Part shown: positions 45,430 through 56,256 of the stretch, piece by piece
Layout of the letters: every line of letters starts with the position of its first letter
Position numbering within the stretch: position 1 is the stretch's first letter
From: Algoriphagus algorifonticola
GTDB taxonomy: Bacteria; Bacteroidota; Bacteroidia; Cytophagales; Cyclobacteriaceae
DNA: 64,000 nucleotides
Assembly (NCBI RefSeq): GCF_007655305.1
Contig: NZ_VLOG01000055.1
Span: 62,001-126,000 of the forward strand
Direction of reading: 5' to 3'
Made by a program: the position numbers and the translations under genes
Notes under the pieces: generated by a model
The model's database searches: none
What the model was told of the DNA's origin: nothing
The model's input: the letters and a program-made list of their open reading frames with translations, nothing else

Positions 45430-45434
45430 GGGAA

Positions 45435-46307
45435 TTAGTTTTTCTTTGAAGCCTTCGCTTTTATCAAATGGATAGGAATCCACACTAAAATACCGATTAT
45501 CAAACCGATTAAAAAGTCCCTTAGGATAGTTGGCAATCCTGTGAGAAGATGATGGAAAAAGTCAATCTTATGGGTAAAAATTCCTCCCGCAACAAGAAAT
45601 AAAGCGATGGTACCAACAATACTTATAAACCTTACAAGATAAGGAAGCCCTACAACCATGGCCATTCCTATTTTATCAGACAGCGTGTCATCCTCCTCAT
45701 TCCAATTGATTAACTTCTGTCCCATTTCATCCATACGCACAATGACTGCCACCAATCCATAAACCCCCACTGTGGCGATCAATGCAATCAAGGTGACCAC
45801 CAAAATTTGATTCAAAAACGGCTCTCCCTCTACCGCTCCCAAAGTAATAATGATAATTTCAACCGATAGGATAAAGTCTGTAGTGATTGCAGATTTGATT
45901 TTCTTTTTCTCCAGAGCGAGAATTTGCTCTTTGCTCAATTCGGGTTGAAGCTTGGCTTTTTCTCTGTTTTTTTCAGGAAGGATCCACTCCATTACTTTCA
46001 AAGCACCTTCATAAGCAAGATAAACACCTCCGATGATTAAAATGATTGTAATAGAAACCGGCAAAAATGCACTCAATAAAAAAGCTAATGGGAGTATGAT
46101 GATTTTATTTAAAAGAGAGCCTTTGGTAATTGCCCAGAGCACGGGTAGCTCTCTATTGGACACAAAACCGGAAGCTTTCTCGGCATTCACCGCCAAATCA
46201 TCCCCTAAAATTCCTGCTGTTTTCTTAGCAGCCACTTTGGTCATGCTGGCGACATCATCCATCAGTGTAGCTACATCATCGAGAAGGGCAAATAATCCTG
46301 AAGCCAT
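45435..46307 (-). CDS. DUF808 (YedI-like) inner-membrane protein
   Basis: 290 residues from the ATG at 46307 (MASGLFALLDDVATLMDDVA), the start conserved in DUF808; an upstream extension of 15 residues is unsupported. Conserved blocks are KTAGILGDDLAVNAEKA and NRELPVLWAITKGSLLNK, then five to six hydrophobic helices. Function unknown. Upstream partner of the ThuA-like gene. The 251 bp upstream hold no recognised element. Confidence 0.85.
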   Translation of the reverse strand: MASGLFALLDDVATLMDDVASMTKVAAKKTAGILGDDLAVNAEKASGFVSNRELPVLWAITKGSLLNKIIILPLAFLLSAFLPVSITIILIIGGVYLAYEGALKVMEWILPEKNREKAKLQPELSKEQILALEKKKIKSAITTDFILSVEIIIITLGAVEGEPFLNQILVVTLIALIATVGVYGLVAVIVRMDEMGQKLINWNEEDDTLSDKIGMAMVVGLPYLVRFISIVGTIALFLVAGGIFTHKIDFFHHLLTGLPTILRDFLIGLIIGILVWIPIHLIKAKASKKN

Positions 46308-46558
46308 TGTTAGAATTTTGAAAGATAAAATTTGAAATCTGAAATTTTGCAAGCAACAATAATTTCCAAATATTGGCAGACATATTCAGATTCTAATCAG
46401 CTAAGTTAAACTTTACAACCGGTCTGACTTCCTAAAAATCAAAATACTTTACTGGATTTATTCGATCTTTAGAAATCTATTTGCCTCAGATTCGGTTTTT
46501 ATAAATCATAATATTAGCTAAGCACTGCTTTAAAGAAAAAATTATAAAAAATCAGTCT

Positions 46559-47437
46559 TTAAATATTCGCTGGATCAAAAATCAGCGGGAAAAATTTCCC
46601 TTCCATTTTTTGCCCTTTTGGAATTACAGGCACTCCCTCCAAAAGCGGTTCATCTGAATTTGAAATCGTTCCGTCCGCAAATACATTCAGAACAAAAGCC
46701 TTCCTAGAGCGATCAGAGTAATTGGCAAAGCTTCCGTGCACTAACAAAGGATGATGAAATGCCGCATATCCTGCTTTCAATGGAATAGGTACAGGCTTGA
46801 ACTCTGCTATCTGCTCAGCTGTCATCATTTGCTTCAAACCGTCCATCTCTCCCGCAAGTGCCGGCTTTTCCAATAAGCCCCAGCGATGTGAGCCGGGTAC
46901 ATACTGCAAACAGCCATTTTCTTCCGTGGCATCATCCAATCCACACCAACAGGTCAAATGCTGCATTTCTATAGTTCGGGTCCAGTAGCTATAATCCTGA
47001 TGCCAGGCCACATTCCCTCCGTGATGAGCAGGCTTACAAAAGAGTTGGTCATGCCAAAATCGGACCGCACGATCTCCGAGTAACTGACTCGCAACCATTC
47101 TAAAGGCAGGATTCCAGATTACATCATGAAAGGCCTCAGCAATTCGCCAATGGCCTAAAGAATGAAAAAGCACCTTATTGGGATCTCCAGACTCATTGCT
47201 GTGAAACTCATGAAACAAATGATGCAAAGGGTGCTGAGGATCCATGACCTCATCCAAGGCCTTTTTTAGAGCCTCAATTTGTTTCTCATCAATCAGTTTT
47301 ACATCGACGAGGTAACCATTCTCATGGAAAAAATCGATTTGATCTTGGCTGAGTCTGTATTGCTCCCAATCTTGCTGAGATTTAGGCTGGGAGAAAAGAT
47401 CAGAAAGTGGATGATGAAAATCGGCTAGGTCTTTCAT
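46559..47437 (-). CDS. Phytanoyl-CoA dioxygenase (PhyH) family protein
   Basis: 292 residues. The Fe(II)/2-oxoglutarate site is readable: H146-x-D148 in WHQDYSYW, distal His234 in LLVHGSFAN and Arg245 (SRKAF) for 2-oxoglutarate. Family members hydroxylate very different small molecules (acyl-CoA, ectoine and others). No pathway partner is adjacent, so the substrate is unknown. Confidence 0.9.
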   Translation of the reverse strand: MKDLADFHHPLSDLFSQPKSQQDWEQYRLSQDQIDFFHENGYLVDVKLIDEKQIEALKKALDEVMDPQHPLHHLFHEFHSNESGDPNKVLFHSLGHWRIAEAFHDVIWNPAFRMVASQLLGDRAVRFWHDQLFCKPAHHGGNVAWHQDYSYWTRTIEMQHLTCWCGLDDATEENGCLQYVPGSHRWGLLEKPALAGEMDGLKQMMTAEQIAEFKPVPIPLKAGYAAFHHPLLVHGSFANYSDRSRKAFVLNVFADGTISNSDEPLLEGVPVIPKGQKMEGKFFPLIFDPANI

Positions 47438-47507
47438 GGGTTTGAGGCTTCAAGCAAATTTGAAGATAAAAAAAATGTATCGATTTCTATATTCTTGGCC
47501 TACCCCC

Positions 47508-48740
47508 TCAATTTTCCAGTTTATCTAATCGCTGCAGTAAAGGCGGATGGGAATAATTCACAAACACGTACCAGGGATGAGGATTGATATTGCTTAGCGT
47601 TTTCACTGAAAGAGTTTTCAGTGCTTCCGCCAAAGGCTTACCATCAAAAGTTTCTTTAGCAAAAGCATCTGCTTCAAACTCATTTTTTCTACTGAGCCAA
47701 TTCATTCCGATCCCAATTATCATGGATATGGGTGAAAATAACATGGTAAATCCAATGATATTCAATTGAGCGGACCATGCAGATCCACCTAGTGCCAGGC
47801 TCATATTTTCTGAAAAAATAAATTGAGAAAGCAAAAACAACAGTAAGCCAACCTGCAATACAGAGGTCAACATGCCCAAAATGATATGCTTTTTCTTGTA
47901 GTGCCCGACTTCATGAGCCAAAACAGCGACCAATTCATCTGGTGGATGCTGTCCTAATAATGTGTCATACAGGACTACTTTTTTTCTCTTGCCAAAGCCT
48001 GAGAAAAAGGCATTGGCTTTGGCTGATCTTTTACTTCCATCCATTACCAAAATATTTTCCAGAGGAAAAGAAACTGATTGTGCATAATGAATGATTTTCT
48101 GCTTCAATTCTCCATCTTCCAGGGGAGTTAATTTATTGAAGAGGGGAAGTATCCAGGCAGTATAAAATAAATTGACCAAAATCATAAATACTGCTGCCAC
48201 TGACCAGAAAATCCACCAAAAATGAGGTCCCATCTGATGGATTAACCATAAGAAAACTAGTAATAAGCCACCCCCGATAATCAGGGAAAGAATATATCCT
48301 TTCAGTTTATCTGAGAAAAAAGTACCTAAACTGGTTTTATTAAAACCGTATTCTTCTTCAATGATAAAGGTGCTATAATAATCAAAAGGTAAGCTGATCA
48401 AATCAGATCCAATAAATATGAGGGCAAAAAAGGCTACCGAATGAAAAAGAGGATTGCTGATATAGTTACCAATCCAATCATCAATCCAGCCAAACCAGCC
48501 CATATAGATAAACAGGATTGTTAATGCAAAAGAAAAAATACCTGTGACTAGGCCAAAATTGTAATTTTCACGCTGATAGGCTTTGGCTTCCACTAACTTT
48601 TCTGAACTCAGATATTGACCCAAGGTCTCTGGCACTTTAGGCACAGGCCTTTGGATATTCAGGTAGCTTAAAATTTTCTCAAGCAAAAAACCAAAGCTCA
48701 CCACTCCTATCAAGAGGTATTTTAAAGTCTCAGGACTCAT
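47508..48740 (-). CDS. M48 (Ste24-type) zinc metalloprotease
   Basis: 410 residues with seven or so hydrophobic helices and the zinc motif AHEVGHYKKKH, plus the third ligand Glu in NEFEADAFA. The N-terminal part before the motif is of the CAAX protease 1/Ste24 type. Likely degrades or processes membrane proteins. Starts 9 bp after the PorP stop codon, so it may be cotranscribed with porP/sprF. Confidence 0.93.
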   Translation of the reverse strand: MSPETLKYLLIGVVSFGFLLEKILSYLNIQRPVPKVPETLGQYLSSEKLVEAKAYQRENYNFGLVTGIFSFALTILFIYMGWFGWIDDWIGNYISNPLFHSVAFFALIFIGSDLISLPFDYYSTFIIEEEYGFNKTSLGTFFSDKLKGYILSLIIGGGLLLVFLWLIHQMGPHFWWIFWSVAAVFMILVNLFYTAWILPLFNKLTPLEDGELKQKIIHYAQSVSFPLENILVMDGSKRSAKANAFFSGFGKRKKVVLYDTLLGQHPPDELVAVLAHEVGHYKKKHIILGMLTSVLQVGLLLFLLSQFIFSENMSLALGGSAWSAQLNIIGFTMLFSPISMIIGIGMNWLSRKNEFEADAFAKETFDGKPLAEALKTLSVKTLSNINPHPWYVFVNYSHPPLLQRLDKLEN

Positions 48741-48749
48741 GTAAAATGT

Positions 48750-49796
48750 TTAGAATTTAGGACAAGGCAAGATAGTATCCCTTCTGGAGGGCTTGCCTTG
48801 GTAATTGTTCGGAAGTGTCCAGGAAAGGCTTAATTCGTGAGCTCCTCCAGACTGTATTCCAAGCTGGGACACAGTATAATCGAAGCTGTAACCAATATTC
48901 AAACCACTCAGTAAATTCACTCCCACCATCATGACAACTGCATCACGGTTGCTTTGGTTATTGACAGGCTTATAAGGAAGCCCTCTGTACCAAAGCCCGA
49001 AAACCAAGGGTTCCACATAAAAGTAGGCTCCTACATCCAATTGCTCAAATGGCCCTTGTCTTTTGTAGTTAAATGTCGGTGTCAAATATCTCTGCTTCCT
49101 GATGTGGGTAAAATCTCCACGGAAACTACCCTCGCCCAATGCAATTCTATATCCCCCATGTAGAGAGAATTTGGCTGGCAAGGGACTTAAGCCATCGATA
49201 AAAGACTGATTCGGCTCATTAACATGGTGAGCAGCCAATCCAATCCAGAAGTTTTCTGTAAAAAACATCCCTCCCAAAGAAAGTGAGAGCATACCTACAG
49301 GATCTCCAAGACCCGGAATATCAGACCCAGGCAAGGTAGGCCCGAAAGGATCACTAGGATTGATTTGATTGGCAAAGATTAAATTTTCATAAAATCCAAT
49401 TTCTCTTCGAATGTAGCTTGCCTGAAATCCGGGGCGGAAATAAGAGTTTTCGCCTAATTTTAATTCATAAGAAAATATACCTGAAATGGTTGTAGATCGA
49501 AGTTTGGCCGCTCCTTCTGTATCTTGCATTACATGAAAACCTACTCCTGCATTATATTCGGGGAGGTAAGTATCATAAAATGCTGAGAAGGTGGTAAACT
49601 GAGCATCAATGCTTGGCCATTGGTTTCTGTAATTGAAACCTACCCTGCCTGTAAGCTCTCCGCCTGCCATGGCTGGATTGAGATACAAAGGCGCTGCATA
49701 ATATTGGCTATATTGCGGATCCTGCGCATGCAAGGGCATGCTAAGGCCAAAAGCCAATATTCCGAAAAAAACTATAAGCAGCGAAGACCGTAACAA
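48750..49796 (-). CDS. Type IX secretion membrane protein, PorP/SprF family
   Basis: 348 residues, opening with a signal peptide and then DPQYSQYYAAPLYLNPAMAGG, the PorP/SprF hallmark; a beta-rich barrel follows. The only in-frame start is TTG at 49796 (no ATG before the signal peptide). SprF-like proteins anchor or help export T9SS cargo such as the SprB adhesin. Divergent from the giant cargo gene at 49880, 83 bp away, which fits a cargo/anchor pair. Confidence 0.92.
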   Translation of the reverse strand: MLRSSLLIVFFGILAFGLSMPLHAQDPQYSQYYAAPLYLNPAMAGGELTGRVGFNYRNQWPSIDAQFTTFSAFYDTYLPEYNAGVGFHVMQDTEGAAKLRSTTISGIFSYELKLGENSYFRPGFQASYIRREIGFYENLIFANQINPSDPFGPTLPGSDIPGLGDPVGMLSLSLGGMFFTENFWIGLAAHHVNEPNQSFIDGLSPLPAKFSLHGGYRIALGEGSFRGDFTHIRKQRYLTPTFNYKRQGPFEQLDVGAYFYVEPLVFGLWYRGLPYKPVNNQSNRDAVVMMVGVNLLSGLNIGYSFDYTVSQLGIQSGGAHELSLSWTLPNNYQGKPSRRDTILPCPKF

Positions 49797-49879
49797 GGAT
49801 TTGTTCGTTTATTTGAATATTCAGTCAGCATCTAAAACGTTTCTTCCTCTAGGTTGTTTTAGATAGCAGTTCGAAAAAT

Positions 49880-52800
49880 ATGAAAAGCAAACCGCATTCC
49901 ATACATATTATCCTTTTTTTCACCTTCTTAAGCGCATTTTTCTGTGCTGGAAATACATCTGTATCCTTTGCTCAGGGTTTTAATGACAATGAATGGATAT
50001 TTGGATATTGCGGTTCTGGCACTCCAAATAATTATTTATCCTTCGGTAAAGGACAAAGCCCGACTGTTCAAAGTCTTCCCGGTTCTATCATCCTGGATAA
50101 ATTCAGTAACTCAGTTACGATCGACCCCATCACTGGGCAGCCATTATTTTATTCAAATGGCTCTATTGTTTATGATTATAGTGGAGCTCCCATTCAAGGC
50201 CAAGTTGGAAATCTAAATGGTCCGATTGATACCAGACAGCAAGTGGCTTCTGGCTTTTTGGAATATGAGCCGGATGGAAATAAGCTCTTTTATTTATTCT
50301 ACGTATCACCAGGGGGACAACTGCTCTACACCTTGATAGATATGAATGCTCCCGGGCAAGCGACCGGAAATGAGCGTCCATTGGGAGAAATCATTGAGCA
50401 AGATCAACCTATCGGGAATGCTCAGGGAGCAATTTTAGTAGTTAAATCTCCATCCTCTCCTTCTTACCTGATCAGCTTTAATGGAGGAAATTTAATTTCT
50501 AGGAGAATTGAAGGAACAGCGGGCAACTTTACCCAAACGGATACGCAACCCCTTCCTTTCACTCCAAAAGCCATAGTTTTTGATCAGGACAGTGGGAAAT
50601 TGATTTTAATTCCGGAAAATCCAGGAGATGATATCATGGTACTGGATTTTGATACCTCATTAGGAAATTTCAGCAATCCTACACCTATTAGCCAATCCAG
50701 AGGGACAGACTCCATAGAAGGAGCAACCTTTTCTCCGGATGGTAATTTCATTTATTTCTCCAGAGGAAGTCAACTTTTCAGAGTTCCAAGCAATGATCTC
50801 TCAGCTACTCCAGAGGAAATTCCATTAGATCCACAACCTTCCACCGTTTACGATCTGAAAGTTGGGCCTGATGGAGAACTCTATTTTATTTATGAAGAAA
50901 CCACTGGAGGACCACAACTCATAAGTAAAGTAACCAACCCAAATGAGGAGGAAATAGATGAAATCAATGTAGAAATTGATCCATTTGCTGGTGTTGACTT
51001 TTGCGGAACTATCTTCCCAACCTTTGCACCAAATGCGGATATTAACGCCACAGTTGACTTTGATTGGGACCCTGACATGCCTTGTGCTAACAATCCTGTT
51101 CAGCTGACCAGCGAAATTACGCCGGAAAATTACAGGCCTGTTTCTTTCAGTTGGGAATTCAATCCTCCGCTCACTGATTCTGACGGCAACCCATTGCCTG
51201 CGGATTATACAGAAGAACACTTTTTAATTCCGGCTGATGCAGCCCAGGGACAAAGCGTATCGGTGACTTTGACTGTAACATTTGCGGATGGGGAAAGTCA
51301 AACTGTTACAAAAAATATCCCACTCACTGAAAACAATCTGGAGGCGAACTTTACGCCACAAGACACCACGATTTGCGAGGGTCAATGTGTGGATATAGCA
51401 GCACTCCTTGAGGCTCAAAATTCAGCTGGTCAACAGGATGGCGAAGCACCTCCGGGCGGTGGCGATCAATACGAATATTTCTGGTCAAATTACCGTGATG
51501 AAGGCTGGGGTACAAGGCAGGAGAATGAAGTATGTCTTCCTGGACTATACTGGGTTTTGGTGAGAGAGCCAGGTTCAGAATGCTATGCCTATGCCGAAAT
51601 CCGAGTCAAGGTCTGGGACCTGCAAGATCAAAGCAATAATATCTGGTATTTTGGAGATGGAGCAGGGATAGACTTTAATCCTGATCCAAATGATCCGAAT
51701 GCACCTGTTCCGAGACCCATTGCCCAAAGACACCCTCAAAATATTCCGGCAGGTACAACCACCATTTCAGATGAAGCCGGTCAGGTATTGTTTTATACAG
51801 ACGGGGAGTCCGTCTGGGATTTAAACGGAGACTTGATGGCTAATGGAGATGCCATTGGTGGAGATAATGGATCTAGTCAAGGCGTTATCGCGGTTCCTGT
51901 CCCAGACGAACAAACTTTATTTTACCTTTTTACGACTCAAAGAAGTGCAAATGGAAGTAACCAAGTAAAATTCTCTTTGGTAGATATCAAATCTGATAAT
52001 CCGACGGGGGTAGGAAATGTAGTAACCAAAGACAACTTCCTATTTAGCCCTGCTACAGAACATTCTGCAGCTTTTAACAACGGAGATACTACCTGGGTGC
52101 TATTCCATGAATTGGGGAACAATACCTTTAGAGCATATCCTGTATCCTCTCAGGGTATCGGGCAGCCCGTGCTCAGTTCGGTGGGTAGCAATCATGGATT
52201 CAATTCAGGAGTAGGTGCTATGAAATTTAGTCCTGACGGAAGCAAAGTAGCCGTTACAATCTCAGAGGGAGGCTGTAATAAATTAGAAATTTTCGATTTC
52301 AATGCCAGAACTGGTAGAATGACCGAATATGCCAGAATTGATTTGGGCTGTAATGGAGATGTTTATGGCTTGGAATTCTCAGACAGCGGTGAAAAAGTCT
52401 TTGTGTCTTACCGAAATGGAGGGCCTGGAGTGGAAGAATTCACCATTCAGCCTGTGGATAATGATGACCCCAATGCTGCCACATGTCCATCCTGTTTTGG
52501 TAATGCAAATACGCGCCCTCAAAGAGAAGCCTGTATTCTTTCCACCCGAAATCAAGTAGGAGGCACTACCGGGCTCAACTTGGGAGCCTTACAGATAGGT
52601 CCGGATGGAAACATCTATGTCGCTGTAGTGGGAAGCAATCAAATTGGACAAATTGCAGTTGGCGCAGGTTGTAATTCCAGTAGTACCTTCAATCAGAATT
52701 CTGTCGAGCCTATGCCGGGAACTGCAAATCTTGGCTTACCCTCTTTCGTTCAAAACAGCGGCAGTTCTATTCCTGAACCTTCAATTTTGGCACCTGAACG

Positions 52801-55399
52801 ATTATGCCTAGACCCTGTAAATGGGGCAAGTGCCCTATTGGAAGGTGGCGGAGAACCCGATATCGACTCCTATTTCTGGACCATAACCAGAGACGACGGC
52901 ACAGTGATTTTGGATAATTTCGGAGGTCCTGGAGATCAGTTCCAGACATTGGATCAACTATTCGATGAGCCTGGATTGTATACAGTAGAACTGAATGTAA
53001 CCAGATGTGCGACAGAGAATTATTTTGTGGACAGTTTAGAGATTCAGGTTGATGCTCCACCAACTTTAACATTGGAATCTGATGCCACTTTATGTTCTGG
53101 AACCCCAGTAGTTTTAACAGCAATTGATGGTTATGATCCAGCTGAAGGATTGTATGATTTTCAGTGGACCAATGCAGCAGGTCAGGTATTTGGAGATCAA
53201 AACTCCAACACAATTACGGTTGATGAGGAAAGTATCTACACAGTAGTGGTCAGCTATAGAATTCCTGACGGATTAAGCGATGATGAAATCGCCCTTTATG
53301 AAACATGCCCTGCCACGGCGGAGGTGTTTGTTGGTCCTGCCTTTGAATTTGATATCAATCAGGATGCCCAAGAGGTTTGCTTTGAAGATGTGATTGTCAA
53401 CTTTGCACCTGACACGCCAATCAGCGGAGAATGGTATTATGAAAGAGATCAGGACGGAAATAGAGTTCTTTTAGGGGAGTTTTTTGAATTAGAATTATTG
53501 GTTAATACCCTTCCTAGTCCTGGAAATTATGAAATCATTTTTGTGACTCAAGACCCGATTTTAGAAGGATGTCAGGTTGAGAAAAAAGTTGATCTAATAG
53601 TTAACGAGCTTCCGCTATTTACCGCAGTTCAAACGACTCCGGCAACAGATTGTACTACTGCTGATGGGTCCTTTGAAATTACCATGCAGGCAAATGCCTC
53701 TACAGTCACAGTCCAGGAAACAGGAGAAGTTTTCACCAATGTCAATGCAGGTGATGTAATCGCGGTTAACAATTTATTACCGGATGTATACACCATTGAG
53801 GCAGAAAATGCCTTCGGCTGTTTTTACATTGCCACGATGAGCATTGAAAACAGTAACCCTCCTACAGGATATGAATTTTCAGTGACCTCTACAGATGAAA
53901 CATGTGGACCTAATGGAATTGAGCCGGGGTTAATTTCAATCACCTTTACTGGCGGGTCTCCTGTAAATGGTAGTTATCAAATTACCCGACAGGGAAATGG
54001 TCAAGTCTTTTCCGGAACTTTAGCTAATGTGAATTCTGTGGACATTCCAGTTCCATACGGGGAGTATGCGGTTGAAATTATAGACCCTAGTAACTGTGCC
54101 ATTCCGGATCCTCAGTTGTATACCGTTGAACAAAAATTCTTGGTTCAATTCTCAGCACCAAGCAATTTTACAGCGTGTGAAAGCTATACCTTCAGCCCTA
54201 CCCCATCCGATGGGCTTACTTTCACCTTAACTGGCCCCGGAGGAAATACTATCCAACCAGATTCAGATGGGGCTTTCACTATCACTCAAACAGGCACTTA
54301 CACCCTTCTTGGCCAAGATCCAAGTGGAGAAGATTGTCCTAGGGAGATAAACATCAATGCTACCATTACTCAACCTATTGATTTTGAATTAGTAGGTCCA
54401 ATTGATGATTGTCAGGTAGGGATCAGGTATGAAGCTCAATTGAATAATGCGGTTCCGGCTGATGTTATCTTTCTATGGAAAGATGTGGGGGGAGTTATTG
54501 TAGGAAGGCAACAAAGTTTTGCTCCACCTAGAGATGGAGAGTATAGTCTGGAAGTACAACCAAGAAGTGGTGGCTTATGTACAACTCCGCCAATTAATTT
54601 TACCGCTGAGTTCCGAGAGCTTACTATAGATTTGGAATTGGATGTTACTCCTTTCTGCATAGATCAGGCAACTACCAACCTCACAGTGGTAGCAGATCTA
54701 AGTGATGTGACAAATATTGAATGGTATTCTGTTCAGGGTGGGACTAGAACCAGGTTATTTCAGTTTGACGATTTACCAATTATTGAAACTAATCAAGAGG
54801 GAACCTATGAGGTTTTATTAAGAAGTGCTGCGGGATGTGATCTTGGTAGAGCAGCTGCTCAGGTAGCAAAATCCGTCATCATCCCCCCTGTTGTCCCTAC
54901 TGGGTTTACTATTTGTGCTATCGAAGGAGTAACTCAAAGCATTAATCCGGGAGATTATGATAATTATTCTTGGGTATTGAATGGAGAAGAGGTTTCGCAG
55001 GATGCAATTTTCACACCTACTCTACCGGGCATTTACGAATTAACAGTATCTGATAATTTAGGCTGTTTCTATGTAGAAACCTTTGAGGTTTTAGAGGACT
55101 GTTCATTGAAGGTTTCCTTCCCAACAGGTGTTGTTTTAAACGACCCATCCAGAAACTTCATTCTATATGCCAACGAATATATTGATGAAGCGGAAGTATT
55201 TGTATTCAATCGATGGGGAGAGCTTATTTTCTATTGTGAGCATCAAAATCTTGAGCCTGCTCAGCCTTTCTGTCCTTGGGATGGAGTGGTCAATGGAAAA
55301 TTCGTTCCAAACGGAACATATGCCATAGTTGTCAGGTTTACTAGTGTAGATCAGAACAAAACCGAACAAATAACCAAAGCAATAACGATTATACAGTAA
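49880..55399 (+). CDS. Giant T9SS cargo protein with gliding-motility (CHU_C) C-terminal domain
   Basis: 1839 residues. Signal peptide ends near FAQ-G. Two long propeller-like regions (about 30-360 and 590-960; repeated SPDGxFIYFSRG and SPDGSKVAVT blades) flank a PKD-like part (about 390-500), then several PKD-like Ig modules (about 960-1700) with a Cys pair each, and a CHU_C domain (about 1745-1839; FNRWGELIF, VPNGTYAIVV). Expected to be exported by the type IX system and fixed at the cell surface; adhesion or glycan binding is likely. PorP/SprF is divergent next door; yaaA overlaps its stop codon by one base. Confidence 0.9.
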   Translation: MKSKPHSIHIILFFTFLSAFFCAGNTSVSFAQGFNDNEWIFGYCGSGTPNNYLSFGKGQSPTVQSLPGSIILDKFSNSVTIDPITGQPLFYSNGSIVYDYSGAPIQGQVGNLNGPIDTRQQVASGFLEYEPDGNKLFYLFYVSPGGQLLYTLIDMNAPGQATGNERPLGEIIEQDQPIGNAQGAILVVKSPSSPSYLISFNGGNLISRRIEGTAGNFTQTDTQPLPFTPKAIVFDQDSGKLILIPENPGDDIMVLDFDTSLGNFSNPTPISQSRGTDSIEGATFSPDGNFIYFSRGSQLFRVPSNDLSATPEEIPLDPQPSTVYDLKVGPDGELYFIYEETTGGPQLISKVTNPNEEEIDEINVEIDPFAGVDFCGTIFPTFAPNADINATVDFDWDPDMPCANNPVQLTSEITPENYRPVSFSWEFNPPLTDSDGNPLPADYTEEHFLIPADAAQGQSVSVTLTVTFADGESQTVTKNIPLTENNLEANFTPQDTTICEGQCVDIAALLEAQNSAGQQDGEAPPGGGDQYEYFWSNYRDEGWGTRQENEVCLPGLYWVLVREPGSECYAYAEIRVKVWDLQDQSNNIWYFGDGAGIDFNPDPNDPNAPVPRPIAQRHPQNIPAGTTTISDEAGQVLFYTDGESVWDLNGDLMANGDAIGGDNGSSQGVIAVPVPDEQTLFYLFTTQRSANGSNQVKFSLVDIKSDNPTGVGNVVTKDNFLFSPATEHSAAFNNGDTTWVLFHELGNNTFRAYPVSSQGIGQPVLSSVGSNHGFNSGVGAMKFSPDGSKVAVTISEGGCNKLEIFDFNARTGRMTEYARIDLGCNGDVYGLEFSDSGEKVFVSYRNGGPGVEEFTIQPVDNDDPNAATCPSCFGNANTRPQREACILSTRNQVGGTTGLNLGALQIGPDGNIYVAVVGSNQIGQIAVGAGCNSSSTFNQNSVEPMPGTANLGLPSFVQNSGSSIPEPSILAPERLCLDPVNGASALLEGGGEPDIDSYFWTITRDDGTVILDNFGGPGDQFQTLDQLFDEPGLYTVELNVTRCATENYFVDSLEIQVDAPPTLTLESDATLCSGTPVVLTAIDGYDPAEGLYDFQWTNAAGQVFGDQNSNTITVDEESIYTVVVSYRIPDGLSDDEIALYETCPATAEVFVGPAFEFDINQDAQEVCFEDVIVNFAPDTPISGEWYYERDQDGNRVLLGEFFELELLVNTLPSPGNYEIIFVTQDPILEGCQVEKKVDLIVNELPLFTAVQTTPATDCTTADGSFEITMQANASTVTVQETGEVFTNVNAGDVIAVNNLLPDVYTIEAENAFGCFYIATMSIENSNPPTGYEFSVTSTDETCGPNGIEPGLISITFTGGSPVNGSYQITRQGNGQVFSGTLANVNSVDIPVPYGEYAVEIIDPSNCAIPDPQLYTVEQKFLVQFSAPSNFTACESYTFSPTPSDGLTFTLTGPGGNTIQPDSDGAFTITQTGTYTLLGQDPSGEDCPREININATITQPIDFELVGPIDDCQVGIRYEAQLNNAVPADVIFLWKDVGGVIVGRQQSFAPPRDGEYSLEVQPRSGGLCTTPPINFTAEFRELTIDLELDVTPFCIDQATTNLTVVADLSDVTNIEWYSVQGGTRTRLFQFDDLPIIETNQEGTYEVLLRSAAGCDLGRAAAQVAKSVIIPPVVPTGFTICAIEGVTQSINPGDYDNYSWVLNGEEVSQDAIFTPTLPGIYELTVSDNLGCFYVETFEVLEDCSLKVSFPTGVVLNDPSRNFILYANEYIDEAEVFVFNRWGELIFYCEHQNLEPAQPFCPWDGVVNGKFVPNGTYAIVVRFTSVDQNKTEQITKAITIIQ

Positions 55400-56151
55400 T
55401 GTTAATTCTAATTTCTCCTGCAAAAACTTTAGACTACAGCACTCCAAATTTCCAAGAATACAGCCAACCAGAATTCACTTCTGATATCAAATCTTTGGTA
55501 TCAGTAATGAAAAAGAAAAGTTCGAAGGACATCGCAGACCTAATGAAAGTAAGTGATAGCTTGGCGAACTTAAATGAAGAGAGATTTAAAACTTTTCAAA
55601 AGGAGTTTACTCCTGACAATTCCAAGCAAGCGCTTTTAGCATTCAAAGGAGATGTTTACACCAAAATTGATGTAGACAATTACAATGAAGAGGAATTCGA
55701 ATTCGCTCAAAATCATTTAAGAATTCTTTCAGGATTATATGGGCTATTGAAGCCCCTTGATCTTATTCAGCCTTATAGACTAGAAATGGGGACTCGTCTG
55801 GAAACTAAAAAAGGAAAAAATCTTTACGAATATTGGGATACTAAAATTGCGAAAGCAATCAATCAAGTAGCTGCCGGAAAACCGGTTGTTAACTTGGCCT
55901 CTCAGGAATATTTTAAGGCAGTTGATTTAAAGACTTTGAAATCGCCTGTAATCAATATTCATTTCAAGGAACACAGAGATGGAAAGTATCAGGTAATAGG
56001 CTTGTTTGCGAAGCAGGCAAGAGGTATGATGACTGACTTTGCCATAAAACACCGAATCACCGATCCTGAAAAACTTAAAACCTTTGATATTGAAGGGTAT
56101 GAGTTCTCCGATCCATTAAGTGATGGGAAGGATTGGGTCTTTGTTCGATAG
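55399..56151 (+). CDS. yaaA: Peroxide stress protein YaaA (DUF328)
   Basis: 250 residues, normal length. Conserved blocks MLILISPAKTLDYS, YRLEMGTRL, NLASQEYFKAV, HFKEHRDGKY and KQARGMMTDF are all present. E. coli YaaA limits free iron during peroxide stress and binds DNA. Its ATG shares a base with the previous stop (TAATG), which implies translation reinitiation after the giant cargo gene. An unusual neighbour for a cargo operon. Confidence 0.95.
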   Translation: MLILISPAKTLDYSTPNFQEYSQPEFTSDIKSLVSVMKKKSSKDIADLMKVSDSLANLNEERFKTFQKEFTPDNSKQALLAFKGDVYTKIDVDNYNEEEFEFAQNHLRILSGLYGLLKPLDLIQPYRLEMGTRLETKKGKNLYEYWDTKIAKAINQVAAGKPVVNLASQEYFKAVDLKTLKSPVINIHFKEHRDGKYQVIGLFAKQARGMMTDFAIKHRITDPEKLKTFDIEGYEFSDPLSDGKDWVFVR

Positions 56152-56256
56152 GAAAAGGGATAATTCTTGAATCTAAAGTAATTCGAGGCTTAATTTTTTG
56201 GTAGTCAGGGAATTTGGTAGATTTACATTCCAAAATAGTGGTTGACTCCAATAAAA

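Noticed and set aside
48954..49163. Small plus-strand frame opposite porP/sprF
   Set aside because: Lies wholly within a conserved gene on the other strand and has no start context.
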